Positions 9,019-18,036 of a DNA stretch of 64,000 nt are shown piece after piece (the stretch's first letter is position 1; each line of letters opens with the position of its first letter). Both the position numbers and the translations under genes were made by a program. The DNA is from CAYZMS01 sp964479625. GTDB taxonomy: Bacteria; Bacteroidota; Bacteroidia; Chitinophagales; Saprospiraceae. The notes under the pieces were generated by a model, which saw only the letters and a list, made by a program, of their open reading frames with translations, searched no databases and had not been told where the DNA came from. The DNA lies in NCBI GenBank assembly GCA_964479625.1, contig CAYZMS010000007.1, positions 1 through 64,000 on the forward strand. The letters are read 5' to 3'.

Positions 9019-11301
9019 TTGGAAAAGATCACCTACCCTTTACTCCATTTCGAACTGGCTCCTGATTTCTTTCTCGGGCTTTTGGTCGGTACTCAAATGA
9101 ATGCCGCCGGCACTACTCCTGCCGAGGTACAAAAAAAGTTGTACGAATTTCTAAGAAAGGAATATCGTCGAAAGAACGAATATCCCTACATGGATATCAA
9201 TAAGGCCAAATTGAAGATGCTGAATGTTCCGCTGAGGCCGAAATTCAGGGATAATACGGGAATGTATCCCCTCTCCTACCAGGTTACAGTCCCCATTCCT
9301 GTTGTATATGGCAGGACAGATCATCTGGGGTATAAATGCTTTCTACCACTTTTTAAGGATTACTTTTTTTACCAATCCAAGGACCATTTTGAACCCCTTT
9401 CCGTGCATTTGGCTACCTCTTATTTAAATGCTATGCCCCAGGAAGAGGTTTACAGGCTGATGAATCTAAAAAAGCCCCAGTTGGATCAGATCGAACTACG
9501 GGTCAAATTTAAATTGAACGCCGGCTTTTGGAAATCTCCTCCTCTGGACCTGGAAAAACAATATCCAACATTGGCCCGCCTTACGGAAAGGTTCCCGCCC
9601 CGGAAGGCCATCCGCCGAAAATCACCGACCCCCGATGCAGCCTGGGAGCTGGAAGGCATCGTAGACCAGGTCATGGAACTATTGTTACAACGACAATCCA
9701 ATGTTTTGCTGGTAGGTGAAAAAGGAGTGGGAAAAAGCGCCGTCATCCAGCAGGTTATTCGAAAGTCCAAAACTCGGTCGAAAAACCAAAAACGTGCCCC
9801 CACCTTCTGGAGGTTAGCCCCCCAGCGTATCACCTCCGGGTCCCGCTATCTGGGGGAGTGGGAAGCCACTACCGAAAAACTGGTCAATGAACTGGAAGCG
9901 GCCAGGGGTACGCTTTGGATAATTTCTATGGTCCGGCTTTTTGAAATCGGAGGAGAAGGCCCTGAAGAAAGCCTCGCTAATTTCCTTTCCCTTCCCCTGC
10001 AACAGGGGCGCTTTCAGATCATAGCCGAGGCCAGTGTAGCCGAGCTGGATAGTATGCGGCAACTGTTACCAGGCTTATTGGAGCAATTCCAGGTAGTCCG
10101 TATACCGGAATTAGAGGAAAAAGCCATCCAAAAGGTGCTCTCCTGGTATGCCGAATATGTACGGCAAACCCAGCGACTGGAAATCAAAACAGAAGCTTTA
10201 AATGCCAGCTACCGTTTACTTCAGCGGTACATCCCCTATGAGCGCTTCCCCGGAAAAGCAATCCGGTTCCTTTCTCAATGTGTGACCGAAGCCGTACATC
10301 GCAATAACACCCAAGTTGGGGAAGCAGAAGTTATCGATTTTTTTGCTGAACAAACGGGGCTTCCACAGTTATTTCTACGGGATGACCTTCAATTGAATGA
10401 GGCGGAGCTCCGCCAGTTCTTTGGCCAACGGATCATACACCAACAGGCAGCAGTCGACCAATTAGTACAGCTGGTAAAGCTGTACAAAGCAGGGCTGAAC
10501 AACCCCAAGCGGCCCATTGCCACCCTGCTTTTTGCCGGTCCCACCGGAGTAGGGAAAACAGCTTCAGCTCAGGCGCTGGCTGAATATTTCTTTGGTAAAG
10601 GGCAAAAAAGATCCCCCCTGATCCGTATTGATATGAGTGAGTTCCAGCACCCTATGCAACTCTCGAACCTGATCGGAAGTGGCCGGGAGCCAGGTCGACT
10701 GATCAAGGAAATTCGACAGCAACCCTTTACCGTTTTACTTCTGGACGAGATCGAAAAAGCCCACCCTTCGATTTTCGATGCTCTAATGACCATGTTAGAT
10801 GAAGGCCTTTTGGTAGATGCCTTTGGAAGGGAAACCCATTTTCGAAATGCTATCGTAATTCTGACCTCCAACCTGGGTGCCCAAAAACGACCACCCATTG
10901 GCTTTAGCGATACTACCAGTACGGCCGATCGTTATATGTCTGCTGTTATGCAGCATTTTCGTCCTGAATTTGTCAACCGCCTCGACCAGCTCGTTATCTT
11001 CAACAAACTCGATCCACAAGCTATTTTACTCATTACCAGGAAAGAATTAAGAGAACTGGGTAAGCGGGAAGGTATCCAAAATCGGCAATTACAACTGGAG
11101 TACACCGAAGACCTCATAAAACACATCGCCCGAATAGGTTTTGATGAGCGCTATGGCGCCCGGCCTCTGCAAAAGGCAGTAGAACAAAGTATTATTGCCC
11201 CACTGGCAAAATGGTTGTTACTGAACCCTCGTATTTCCAAATGCAAGATTCATTTAGATCTATCCTCTGAGGGCCATTTGAAAATTTCACCACAATCATG
11301 A
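9019..11301 (+). CDS. ClpA/ClpB-like double-AAA+ ATPase with a degenerate first site
   Basis: A 760-aa AAA+ unfoldase of the Clp/HSP100 type. Residues 1-190 are unlike the Clp N-domain. NBD1 has Walker A GEKGVGKS (from 233), but its Walker B reads LWIISMVRLF (about 299-308), without the usual Asp-Glu, so it probably binds but cannot hydrolyse ATP. NBD2 is intact: Walker A GPTGVGKT (507), Walker B LLLDEIEKAH (D576, E577), sensor TSNLG, and C-terminal GFDERYGARPL. No ClpP-binding loop or long ClpB middle domain is evident. It starts at TTG 9019 (an in-frame TAG lies just upstream; next ATG is 9097). It overlaps the DUF819 gene by ATGA. Exact subfamily not recognised. Confidence 0.8.
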   Translation: MEKITYPLLHFELAPDFFLGLLVGTQMNAAGTTPAEVQKKLYEFLRKEYRRKNEYPYMDINKAKLKMLNVPLRPKFRDNTGMYPLSYQVTVPIPVVYGRTDHLGYKCFLPLFKDYFFYQSKDHFEPLSVHLATSYLNAMPQEEVYRLMNLKKPQLDQIELRVKFKLNAGFWKSPPLDLEKQYPTLARLTERFPPRKAIRRKSPTPDAAWELEGIVDQVMELLLQRQSNVLLVGEKGVGKSAVIQQVIRKSKTRSKNQKRAPTFWRLAPQRITSGSRYLGEWEATTEKLVNELEAARGTLWIISMVRLFEIGGEGPEESLANFLSLPLQQGRFQIIAEASVAELDSMRQLLPGLLEQFQVVRIPELEEKAIQKVLSWYAEYVRQTQRLEIKTEALNASYRLLQRYIPYERFPGKAIRFLSQCVTEAVHRNNTQVGEAEVIDFFAEQTGLPQLFLRDDLQLNEAELRQFFGQRIIHQQAAVDQLVQLVKLYKAGLNNPKRPIATLLFAGPTGVGKTASAQALAEYFFGKGQKRSPLIRIDMSEFQHPMQLSNLIGSGREPGRLIKEIRQQPFTVLLLDEIEKAHPSIFDALMTMLDEGLLVDAFGRETHFRNAIVILTSNLGAQKRPPIGFSDTTSTADRYMSAVMQHFRPEFVNRLDQLVIFNKLDPQAILLITRKELRELGKREGIQNRQLQLEYTEDLIKHIARIGFDERYGARPLQKAVEQSIIAPLAKWLLLNPRISKCKIHLDLSSEGHLKISPQS

Positions 11302-12425
11302 GCCTTTTTTTGCAGATCCTCCTCATTGCCGGGTTTCCATACCTGAGTCGATACATCAGTGGCTGGAGCCGGATCCCCCAGGTACTTTCTCCCATAGTGT
11401 TGTGCTACCTGGCAGGGATCATGGTTCGAAATTTTTCAGGCTTGGCCATTTCAAACCAACCGGCTGAAGAACTGAGTGCTGCCCTGATCCTGCTCACTAT
11501 TCCCCTACTTTTATTTTCCACGCATTGGTCCTACATACGCCAGTCAGCAGGTAAGGCATTGTGGAGTTTTGGACTTTGTATTCTTGCCGGATTAGTCATA
11601 AATATCATTGCGGCCTTTTTATTTCAAACCCATTTCGAGCACACCTGGCAGCTGGCGGGTATGCTGACCGGCATTTATACCGGGGGCACCCCCAATATGC
11701 AAGCCATTGGTCTGGCCATCAAGGCCCCCCAGGAGACCATCATCCTGCTGAATGGTGCTGACGTATTTCTGGGTGGGAGTTATCTCCTTTTATTACTGTC
11801 GGTTTTACCAGCAGTGCTGGGGAGGGTGTTAACCGTTGCTGAACCAGAAAGAGAGCCAGCCTCCCCTTCCCTGCCAATAGGCGAAAAGGAGGGTTCAATG
11901 TTTCCGGATATTTCGATTGCCATTGGACTTAGCATGTTTATCGCAGCTTTTTCCCTCGGGCTCATCTATCTGCTCACGGGAAATTTAGATGCTGTAGCGG
12001 GAATTATTTTGTTGGTTACCAGTCTGGGGCTTTTAGGGTCGGGCATCCCCCGTATACGCGAACTTAGAGGCAGCTATGAAGCCGGAACCTATTTTTTACT
12101 AATGTTCAGTGTCGCCCTGGGGCTGTTGGCAGACCTTGGGGTAATTGCAAAGGAGGGAGGTCCCTTATTTCTCTATGCAGGCCTCGTCATGTATGGGACC
12201 ATTTGTTTACACTTGTTTATGGCCTACCTGGCCAGGATCGACAGGGATACTTTTTTGATTACCTCCACAGCTGCCATTTACGGGCCTGCTTTTGTGCCGC
12301 AAGTAACCGAGCGTTTGCACCGACCCAACCTTGTAGTGACTGGAATTGCCACCGGAATTTTGGGATATGCGCTGGGCAATTATCTGGGGATCGGTCTGGC
12401 TGGGATTCTCCGCTTGTTCCTTTAG
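11298..12425 (+). CDS. DUF819-family integral membrane protein
   Basis: A 375-aa hydrophobic protein with about ten predicted membrane segments, recognisable as DUF819 (YjcL-like) from the glycine-rich TGIYTGGTPNMQAIG segment followed by LNGADVFLGGSYLLLL, and a similar second half (TSTAAIYGPAFVPQV). Family function is unknown; the inverted symmetry is transporter-like, so a permease role is inference. Its ATG overlaps the stop of the Clp-like gene (ATGA), indicating translational coupling. It ends 15 nt from the convergent FRG gene with no obvious terminator between them. Confidence 0.85.
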   Translation: MSLFLQILLIAGFPYLSRYISGWSRIPQVLSPIVLCYLAGIMVRNFSGLAISNQPAEELSAALILLTIPLLLFSTHWSYIRQSAGKALWSFGLCILAGLVINIIAAFLFQTHFEHTWQLAGMLTGIYTGGTPNMQAIGLAIKAPQETIILLNGADVFLGGSYLLLLLSVLPAVLGRVLTVAEPEREPASPSLPIGEKEGSMFPDISIAIGLSMFIAAFSLGLIYLLTGNLDAVAGIILLVTSLGLLGSGIPRIRELRGSYEAGTYFLLMFSVALGLLADLGVIAKEGGPLFLYAGLVMYGTICLHLFMAYLARIDRDTFLITSTAAIYGPAFVPQVTERLHRPNLVVTGIATGILGYALGNYLGIGLAGILRLFL

Positions 12426-12440
12426 AAATTTGGACTTTCC

Positions 12441-13262
12441 CTATTTATTCCCAAACTTCCGTACATCCCGGTAGTGCCTTTTCAGCCAGGTGGCCAAACC
12501 ATCCAAACCGGGAAATAGAACCCGCTCATTGATATTGGATTGATCTAATTTATCCCGGATCTCCCATTTGAGACTGGCAGGTATCCGAATTCGAAAATAC
12601 CGAACATCATTGTTTTTCAACCAGGCGCTGATCATTTGATTAGGATTCGACATAAAGGAAAAAACCGCGTATTGATTGACAATGCGTTGATCCATGGAGG
12701 GGGGTTCAAAGAAAACCGCGAAGGGGTCTCGTTTCATACGCCTTAGTTCGGGTAGGGTATTAACCTCCCGGTCCAGCATTTCTGCGGTAAAAATATGGGA
12801 ACCTTCTTCCTCAATAATCCTGGCCAGTTGGTCTGGAAGATGGTTTTTGGTATCCACATAATTTACCGCCCAGATCATACCGTCCCGGTCATAGCTGAGA
12901 AAGTTCGCGGTGGTAAAATGCAAGGCGACCAAGGGGGAGTAGGTCCAATCCAACAAGCGGGTAGGCAGGCCATGATGCTGGGCCAGGGCAAGCCAATTCC
13001 AAACGGAGCGATAAGCCTCATCGTCGATTTGAGAATACTTTCGAAAATTGCGCAGTAGGTGTTTCTCCAGGTGAGACTCTCCAAGGCGATTAAGGGTGGT
13101 CGTCAGGTCGTAAGATCCATCCTGCAGCCCCCGGTATACGTAGGAGGAACGATAGCGTTGGAGGTCGTCTGTCCAGGAATCCGTGAACAGCACTTCCAAT
13201 AATTCTCCCCAGGATTCTACTTCGAAAGTTTCTCCATACATAGTTTCCAGGCAACTGCTCAC
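12441..13262 (-). CDS. FRG-domain protein
   Basis: A 273-aa soluble protein with the FRG domain, named for its conserved Phe/Tyr-Arg-Gly: here YVYRGLQDGSYDL near residue 45, then AQHHGLPTRLLDWTYSPLVALHF (about 93-115), the second family signature. FRG domains occur alone or next to toxin-like modules and in some defence islands; no biochemical role is established. I start at GTG 13262, whose codon overlaps the TGA of the 53-aa membrane ORF (GTGA); ATG at 13241 is an alternative. Third gene of a minus-strand cluster after an ABC-F ATPase. Confidence 0.82.
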   Translation of the reverse strand: MSSCLETMYGETFEVESWGELLEVLFTDSWTDDLQRYRSSYVYRGLQDGSYDLTTTLNRLGESHLEKHLLRNFRKYSQIDDEAYRSVWNWLALAQHHGLPTRLLDWTYSPLVALHFTTANFLSYDRDGMIWAVNYVDTKNHLPDQLARIIEEEGSHIFTAEMLDREVNTLPELRRMKRDPFAVFFEPPSMDQRIVNQYAVFSFMSNPNQMISAWLKNNDVRYFRIRIPASLKWEIRDKLDQSNINERVLFPGLDGLATWLKRHYRDVRKFGNK

Positions 13263-13420
13263 TCATCTTCCCGGGAAGGGAAGCGATAGGCTACACGAAT
13301 AAATAAAATTACTCCCAGTATGATCAACAGAAAAGGAAGCCATTGCCCAATCTGATAGCCGATTTGGTAGCCGGAGGAAGTAGTATCTACCACTTTTGTA
13401 TCGCTCAAAAGAATACGCAT
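13259..13420 (-). CDS. Small single-pass membrane protein (53 aa)
   Basis: A short ORF starting at ATG 13420 and ending with TGA at 13259-13261. It encodes a polar N-terminus (about 25 residues, with the repeated GYQIGYQIG), one hydrophobic helix (about 27-44: WLPFLLIILGVILFIRVAY) and a charged tail. The coding case rests on its position: 47 nt after the ABC-F stop and overlapping the FRG start codon by GTGA, which implies translational coupling. No family recognised. The other reading frame across this stretch (108 codons) lacks membrane or domain character and I treat it as non-coding. Confidence 0.6.
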   Translation of the reverse strand: MRILLSDTKVVDTTSSGYQIGYQIGQWLPFLLIILGVILFIRVAYRFPSREDE

Positions 13421-13467
13421 ACCTTACAATATTGCAGGCCGGAAAGGAAGCAGGTTTCCCATTAGGC

Positions 13468-15381
13468 TTACTCCCCGGCCAATTCGAGTTTTTCCTGGGC
13501 AGATTCCCAGGCTTCCAGGGCTTTTTCCAACTGCTTTTTTTCCTGCTGATAATTTTCCATAAATGCCGTTGCATCTGCCCGCTCATAAAAACCAGGATCG
13601 GCCATCACGCCTTCCATTTTTTTCAGTTCGTTTTCCAGCCGTTCGATCTTCTTCTCTACATTGCTCACTGTCCGCATTAATTTTTTTCGCTCTTCCTTAG
13701 ATAAACTGGATTTTTCGTCCGTTTCTCGTTTTTCCCCTACGATCGGTTGTAATTCGACCTCGCGCATATTTGCCAGTTGCCGTTTTTCCAGGAAGGTATT
13801 TACATCACCAAGGTGATTAAAAAGCTGATGCTCTTTAAATTCCACCGTGCGGTCCGTCAGGCCGGCTAGAAATTCCCGGTCGTGGGAAATGACGATCAAA
13901 GCGCCATCGTACTCCTGGAGTGCATTTTTCAATACGTCTTTCGAAAGCATATCCAGGTGGTTGGTCGGTTCGTCGAGTACCAGTAAATTGAAAGGTCGGA
14001 GGAGCAAGCAGGCCAAAGCAAGACGAGCCCGTTCCCCACCGGAGAGGACGGAAACCTTTTTTTCCGCATCCTCCCCGCTAAACAAGAAAGCCCCCAGTAT
14101 ATTCCGGAGCTGAGTTCGCATTTCAGGAGGAGCATGGGTTTCCATGGTTTCCAGTAAGGTAGATTTCATGGGAAGGGCCTCCGCCTGATCCTGGGCATAA
14201 TACCCAACGGAAACATTATGTCCGATATTTATATCTCCCTTACTTGCCGGCAAATCGCCGATCAGGATACGGGCAAGGGTAGTTTTCCCCTGGCCATTCT
14301 GTCCCACGAAGGCCACTCGTTCTCCTCGTTCTACCTGGATATCCACTCCCTTGAGTACCTTAAGGTCACCATAGGATTTACTGACTTCCCTCCCCTCTAC
14401 TACAATTCGACCGGAACGGGGAGCGGGTGGAAACCGGAGGTTCATTACAGCATTATCCTCGCTATCGATCTCGATGCGCTCCATTTTATCTAGTTGTTTC
14501 TGCATCGATTGGGCCATTTTGGTTTTGGTAGCCTTGGCCATAAAGCGGTTGATCGTCCGTTCTTTCTCAGCGATCGCCTTTTGTTGGTTAGCAAAGGCGG
14601 CCTGCTGTTTACTTCTGCGCTCTTCCCGTAAGCTAACGAACTTACTATAGGAGGCTTTGTAATCATATACCCTTCCAAGCTCTACTTCTATAGTACGTTT
14701 GGTCGTATTATCGAGAAAGGCCCGATCGTGAGAGATCGTAATGACGGCAGCGGGATAGTCTGCCAGGAAGGATTCCAGCCAAAGAATAGATTCAATATCC
14801 AGGTGATTGGTAGGCTCATCCAGTAAAAGGAAATCGGGCTGTTGCAACAGCATTTTCGCCAATTGGACCCGCATTTGCCAACCCCCGCTAAACTCGTCCG
14901 TCAGCCTGGAGAAATCTCTCCCACTAAACCCCAGTCCCTTTAAGACCTTTTCTGCCTGCGCTTCAATGGATTCTCCCCCTTGTAACTGATACTGCTCATT
15001 GAGGTTGGAAAACTCTTCTATCAACCCAAGGTATTGCTCGCTTTCGTAATCTGTTCTTTCTGCGATTTCCTGGTTCAATTCCTCGATCCGGGCTTCCATG
15101 GCCTTTAATTCGTCAAAAGCGGACAAAGCTTCTTCCATTACTGTTCGGCCTCGCGGGAGATCAATCTCCTGATGAAGAAACCCAAGTCGGATACCGCCGG
15201 ATCGGCTTACGGAGCCTTCTTGGGGGTTCATTTCCCCGGAAATGATCTTTAACAGCGTGGACTTTCCCGCACCATTTCGCCCTACCAATCCTACCTTATC
15301 CTTGCTTTCGATGACGAGGTTAATACGATCAAGCAAAATTCGATCTCCATACTGTACGTATACGTTGTTACAACTAATCAT
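13468..15381 (-). CDS. ABC-F family ATPase (ribosome-associated type)
   Basis: A 637-aa protein with two ABC ATPase domains and no membrane segments: Walker A GRNGAGKS (about 35) and GQNGQGKT (about 360), signatures SGGWQ and LSGGERARLALA, and Walker B FLLLDEPTNHLD and LLVLDEPTNHLD. A charged linker of about 80 residues lies between them and a coiled-coil C-terminus at 550-637 (KKIERLENELKKMEG). This is the Uup/YheS type of ABC-F, thought to act on the ribosomal E-site or in stalled translation; antibiotic resistance cannot be inferred. A -7 box sits 21 nt upstream. The first gene of an apparent three-gene operon. Confidence 0.92.
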   Translation of the reverse strand: MISCNNVYVQYGDRILLDRINLVIESKDKVGLVGRNGAGKSTLLKIISGEMNPQEGSVSRSGGIRLGFLHQEIDLPRGRTVMEEALSAFDELKAMEARIEELNQEIAERTDYESEQYLGLIEEFSNLNEQYQLQGGESIEAQAEKVLKGLGFSGRDFSRLTDEFSGGWQMRVQLAKMLLQQPDFLLLDEPTNHLDIESILWLESFLADYPAAVITISHDRAFLDNTTKRTIEVELGRVYDYKASYSKFVSLREERRSKQQAAFANQQKAIAEKERTINRFMAKATKTKMAQSMQKQLDKMERIEIDSEDNAVMNLRFPPAPRSGRIVVEGREVSKSYGDLKVLKGVDIQVERGERVAFVGQNGQGKTTLARILIGDLPASKGDINIGHNVSVGYYAQDQAEALPMKSTLLETMETHAPPEMRTQLRNILGAFLFSGEDAEKKVSVLSGGERARLALACLLLRPFNLLVLDEPTNHLDMLSKDVLKNALQEYDGALIVISHDREFLAGLTDRTVEFKEHQLFNHLGDVNTFLEKRQLANMREVELQPIVGEKRETDEKSSLSKEERKKLMRTVSNVEKKIERLENELKKMEGVMADPGFYERADATAFMENYQQEKKQLEKALEAWESAQEKLELAGE

Positions 15382-15401
15382 TGGTCAATTAAAATCTAAA
15401 G

Positions 15402-15409
15402 CAAAGATA
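15402..15409 (-). promoter_or_regulatory. Promoter -7 box of the ABC-F operon
   Basis: TATCTTTG on the minus strand is an exact TAnnTTTG match, 21 nt upstream of the ABC-F ATG. The predicted leader is about 15 nt. Confidence 0.6.
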
Positions 15410-15544
15410 CAAGAATTCGCATCTTCTCTTTTCGAAGGATTTAAGCCCTGGAAGTACCTTTTCCTGATTCGAAGGAGCCCCATCTGCCGGCCTCCTTTCT
15501 TTAGAACAACTTTATTTTCGGATCACCCGAAAGGGACAGTAATG

Positions 15545-16189
15545 CTAAACGGCCATTTTCAGTACGGTCATTACCTGCTCTATTGTTGGGAACACCTGGT
15601 CGGCAAGGGCCAGTTGTTCGGGAGTTTTCGAACTGCCCACGGCATAAACGGTCATGCCTGCACTCTTGGCTGCTTCCACCCCGGCGGGGGAATCTTCAAT
15701 AGCCAGGCAGTGATCCGGCTCTACGGATAGTTTTTCTGCTGCCAGTAAATAACAATCAGGAGCTGGCTTTAGATGATCCACGTCATCCGATAGCACAATG
15801 GCCTTGAAAAAACGATCCACTTGAGTGTTCGAAAACACCCCGCTGGCATCCTCTTTAGAGCTGCTGCTGGCAAGGCCCAACAAAAAGTGGTCCTGTAAAA
15901 ACTGTAAACCTTTTTCCACCCCGGGATACAACTTAGCTTTATCTCTTGCAAGGGCATGATAGGCTTTTCGTTTTCTGGTTTGTAGTTCCTCCACTGCCGG
16001 ACCCGGATGGTATTCCGTTTTTACGTATTGCGCCAGTTTTCGATCAGACATGCCGATCCATTGGTCGAACCAGGAAGGTTCAAATTTTAAGCCTAATGGT
16101 TCTAAGACGCTAAACCAGGCTTCCATATGCAATGGTTCGGATGCTGCCAGGGTACCGTCCAGATCAAAAATTATTGCTTCCCAACGCAT
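15545..16189 (-). CDS. HAD-family phosphatase (beta-phosphoglucomutase-like)
   Basis: A 214-aa haloacid dehalogenase hydrolase, subfamily I. Motif I is FDLDGTLAASEP (two catalytic Asp near residues 9 and 11), motif II is the Ser of LASSSS, motif III is the Lys in LKPAPDCY and motif IV is IEDSPAGVEAA. The cap is helical, as in phosphoglycolate phosphatases and beta-phosphoglucomutase; the substrate cannot be read from sequence. Its ATG overlaps the last base of the histidine-kinase stop (TAATG), so it is translationally coupled to the two-component system and likely expressed with it. Confidence 0.88.
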   Translation of the reverse strand: MRWEAIIFDLDGTLAASEPLHMEAWFSVLEPLGLKFEPSWFDQWIGMSDRKLAQYVKTEYHPGPAVEELQTRKRKAYHALARDKAKLYPGVEKGLQFLQDHFLLGLASSSSKEDASGVFSNTQVDRFFKAIVLSDDVDHLKPAPDCYLLAAEKLSVEPDHCLAIEDSPAGVEAAKSAGMTVYAVGSSKTPEQLALADQVFPTIEQVMTVLKMAV

Positions 16190-17241
16190 TAACCTGCCTT
16201 TTCAAGTGTAAAACCAAAAGTGGAACCCAGGTTAGGAGTACTTCGCACATTAATGGTTTGGGCATGCGCTTCCGTGATGTGTTTAACAATAGATAAGCCC
16301 AGGCCTGAGCCTCCCTGAGAGCGGGACCGGCTTTTATCGACCCTGTAAAACCGATCAAATACATGAGGCAGGTGCTGTTTGGCAATACCTAATCCGTTAT
16401 CCGCCACTTCAATGAGGATATTTTTATCCATGTCATAGAAAGCGACCTTGGTACGCCCTCCTTCTACCCCATATTTCAGGGAATTATCTACGAGGTTATT
16501 CAAAACCTGTCTGATCCGGTCCCGATCAGCTTTCACCTTGTAGCCCTGTGCTGCCCCGTCCTTAAATTCAAGGGTGACCTTCCTTTGCTTTGCTTTCATT
16601 TCCATATCCTCAAACACCTCTTTGGTCAATTCTTTAATATCGAAGGAGGTCAATTCAAGGATCATCTGGCCGGATTCCAGCCTGGAGATAGACTCCAGGT
16701 CGTTGACGATCGTTTTCAGGCGCTCTACATTATTAGCGGCCCGGTCCAGAAATTTTTGGTTGATATTGCTGTCTTCCAGTCCGCCGTTGAGTAGGGTTTC
16801 TAGATATCCCTGGATATTAAAGATGGGTGTTTTCAATTCGTGGGAAATATCGCCAATATAATTGCGACGATACTCTTCCCAGGTCTTATAGCGGGCAATT
16901 TCTTTTCGCTGGGTTTCGGCCCATTCACTGACCTCCCGCTCCACTTCGTCGATAATATTAGCCTTGGCATCGACGCTTTTCTTCTTATCCTCCGGAGCGA
17001 GCTTTTCCCGGTGAATGGTCTTGTAAATTAACTTGACCTTGCGATAAATATACTTTTTGAGGTAATCGATCAGGATGAAATAACTGGCTACAAAAACGGC
17101 CAAAACCAAGAGGCCGAAGGTCCACCAGTAGGTGGACGTTTGGGAGAGGAAAACCATTATTCCGTAGACCGCTGAAAAAGCGATCGTAATCCATACCGAA
17201 GCCAGCAAAGCAATTCGCTGCGGCGTAGGATTTTTCATCAT
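16189..17241 (-). CDS. Sensor histidine kinase
   Basis: A 350-aa membrane kinase with two N-terminal helices (about 10-32 and 38-58) separated by only a few residues, so there is no periplasmic sensor domain. A linker of about 70 residues is followed by a HisKA domain with phospho-accepting H134 in DISHELKTP and an ATPase domain with N-box NLVDNSLKYG, G1 ADNGLGI, F-box DRFYRVDKSRSR and G2 GSGLGLSIVKHI. It resembles PhoR-type kinases; the signal is unknown. The gene starts immediately after the response regulator stop (no gap) and overlaps the HAD gene. Confidence 0.93.
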   Translation of the reverse strand: MMKNPTPQRIALLASVWITIAFSAVYGIMVFLSQTSTYWWTFGLLVLAVFVASYFILIDYLKKYIYRKVKLIYKTIHREKLAPEDKKKSVDAKANIIDEVEREVSEWAETQRKEIARYKTWEEYRRNYIGDISHELKTPIFNIQGYLETLLNGGLEDSNINQKFLDRAANNVERLKTIVNDLESISRLESGQMILELTSFDIKELTKEVFEDMEMKAKQRKVTLEFKDGAAQGYKVKADRDRIRQVLNNLVDNSLKYGVEGGRTKVAFYDMDKNILIEVADNGLGIAKQHLPHVFDRFYRVDKSRSRSQGGSGLGLSIVKHITEAHAQTINVRSTPNLGSTFGFTLEKAG

Positions 17242-17943
17242 TTAGAATTCGAATTTGTAGCCGATCCCTTTAATCGTCTTAATATAGTGATCCCCGATCT
17301 TTTCCCGCAATTTCCGGATATGCACATCGATGGTTCGGTTTCCAACGATCACATCTGTTCCCCAGACCTTATTGAAGATCTCTTCACGGGTAAACACCTT
17401 GCCGGGCTTGGTCACCAGTAAATATAACAATTCGAATTCTTTTTTGGCTAACTCGATAACTTCTTTCCCTCGCAAAACGCTAACCCTTTCCCGATCAATT
17501 TCCAGATCAGCGACCCGTATCACCGTAACCTTATCCTCCTGGCCATTACGGGAAGAACGTCGAAGAATAGCCTGAATACGGCTGGAAAGAACCCGGGGAC
17601 TGATGGGTTTCGTAATATAGTCATCTCCACCGTTTTCAAGGGCGGCTACCTGGGAATAGTCTTCCTCCCGGGCTGTTAAGAAAGCGATGAGTGTCTGATT
17701 GAACTCCGGTTTGCTGCGCAATTGCCTGCAAGCCTCAACGCCATCCATTTTGGGCATCATGATATCCATGATGATCAAGTTGGGACGTTCCCGCTCGGCA
17801 ACCTCTAATGCTTCTTCGCCGTCGTTAGCAGTAGAGATCTCATATCCCTCTTTGGAAAGATTATAACGCAAAAACTCCTGAATATCCAGCTCGTCATCCA
17901 CTATTAGGATACGGGTGGGTTCGTTGGCAGATTGGGTTACCAT
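17242..17943 (-). CDS. Response regulator, OmpR/PhoB family
   Basis: A 233-aa DNA-binding regulator. The receiver domain spans about 10-125 with acidic pair D16/D17, phospho-acceptor D60 in IIMDIMMPK, T90 and K112 (TKPIS). A winged-helix effector spans about 135-230 (ELAKKEFELLYLL, IDVHIRKLREKIG, IKTIKGIGYKFEF). Its partner is the adjacent kinase. A -7 box lies about 30 nt upstream. Targets are unknown. Confidence 0.94.
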   Translation of the reverse strand: MVTQSANEPTRILIVDDELDIQEFLRYNLSKEGYEISTANDGEEALEVAERERPNLIIMDIMMPKMDGVEACRQLRSKPEFNQTLIAFLTAREEDYSQVAALENGGDDYITKPISPRVLSSRIQAILRRSSRNGQEDKVTVIRVADLEIDRERVSVLRGKEVIELAKKEFELLYLLVTKPGKVFTREEIFNKVWGTDVIVGNRTIDVHIRKLREKIGDHYIKTIKGIGYKFEF

Positions 17944-17972
17944 GATTCGAAACTTTTTACCTTAAATTAACA

Positions 17973-17980
17973 CAAAGCTA
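17973..17980 (-). promoter_or_regulatory. Promoter -7 box of the two-component operon
   Basis: TAGCTTTG on the minus strand, an exact TAnnTTTG match 30 nt upstream of the response-regulator ATG. It would drive the regulator, kinase and HAD phosphatase together. Confidence 0.55.
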
Positions 17981-18036
17981 AGTGGAAAAGATGCCAGAAA
18001 TCGGGGGCCCACTTTAAGTTATTATTAATTTTCCAA

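Noticed and set aside
9014..9021. TGACTTTG as a promoter box for the Clp-like gene
   Set aside because: It misses the consensus A at position 2 and overlaps the only start codon that keeps the N-terminus; co-transcription with rlmI is as likely.
13263..13586. 107-codon minus-strand ORF between the ABC-F and FRG genes
   Set aside because: It overlaps the end of ABC-F in another frame and has no domain or membrane character; the 53-aa ORF in the other frame has a membrane helix and a coupled stop/start.
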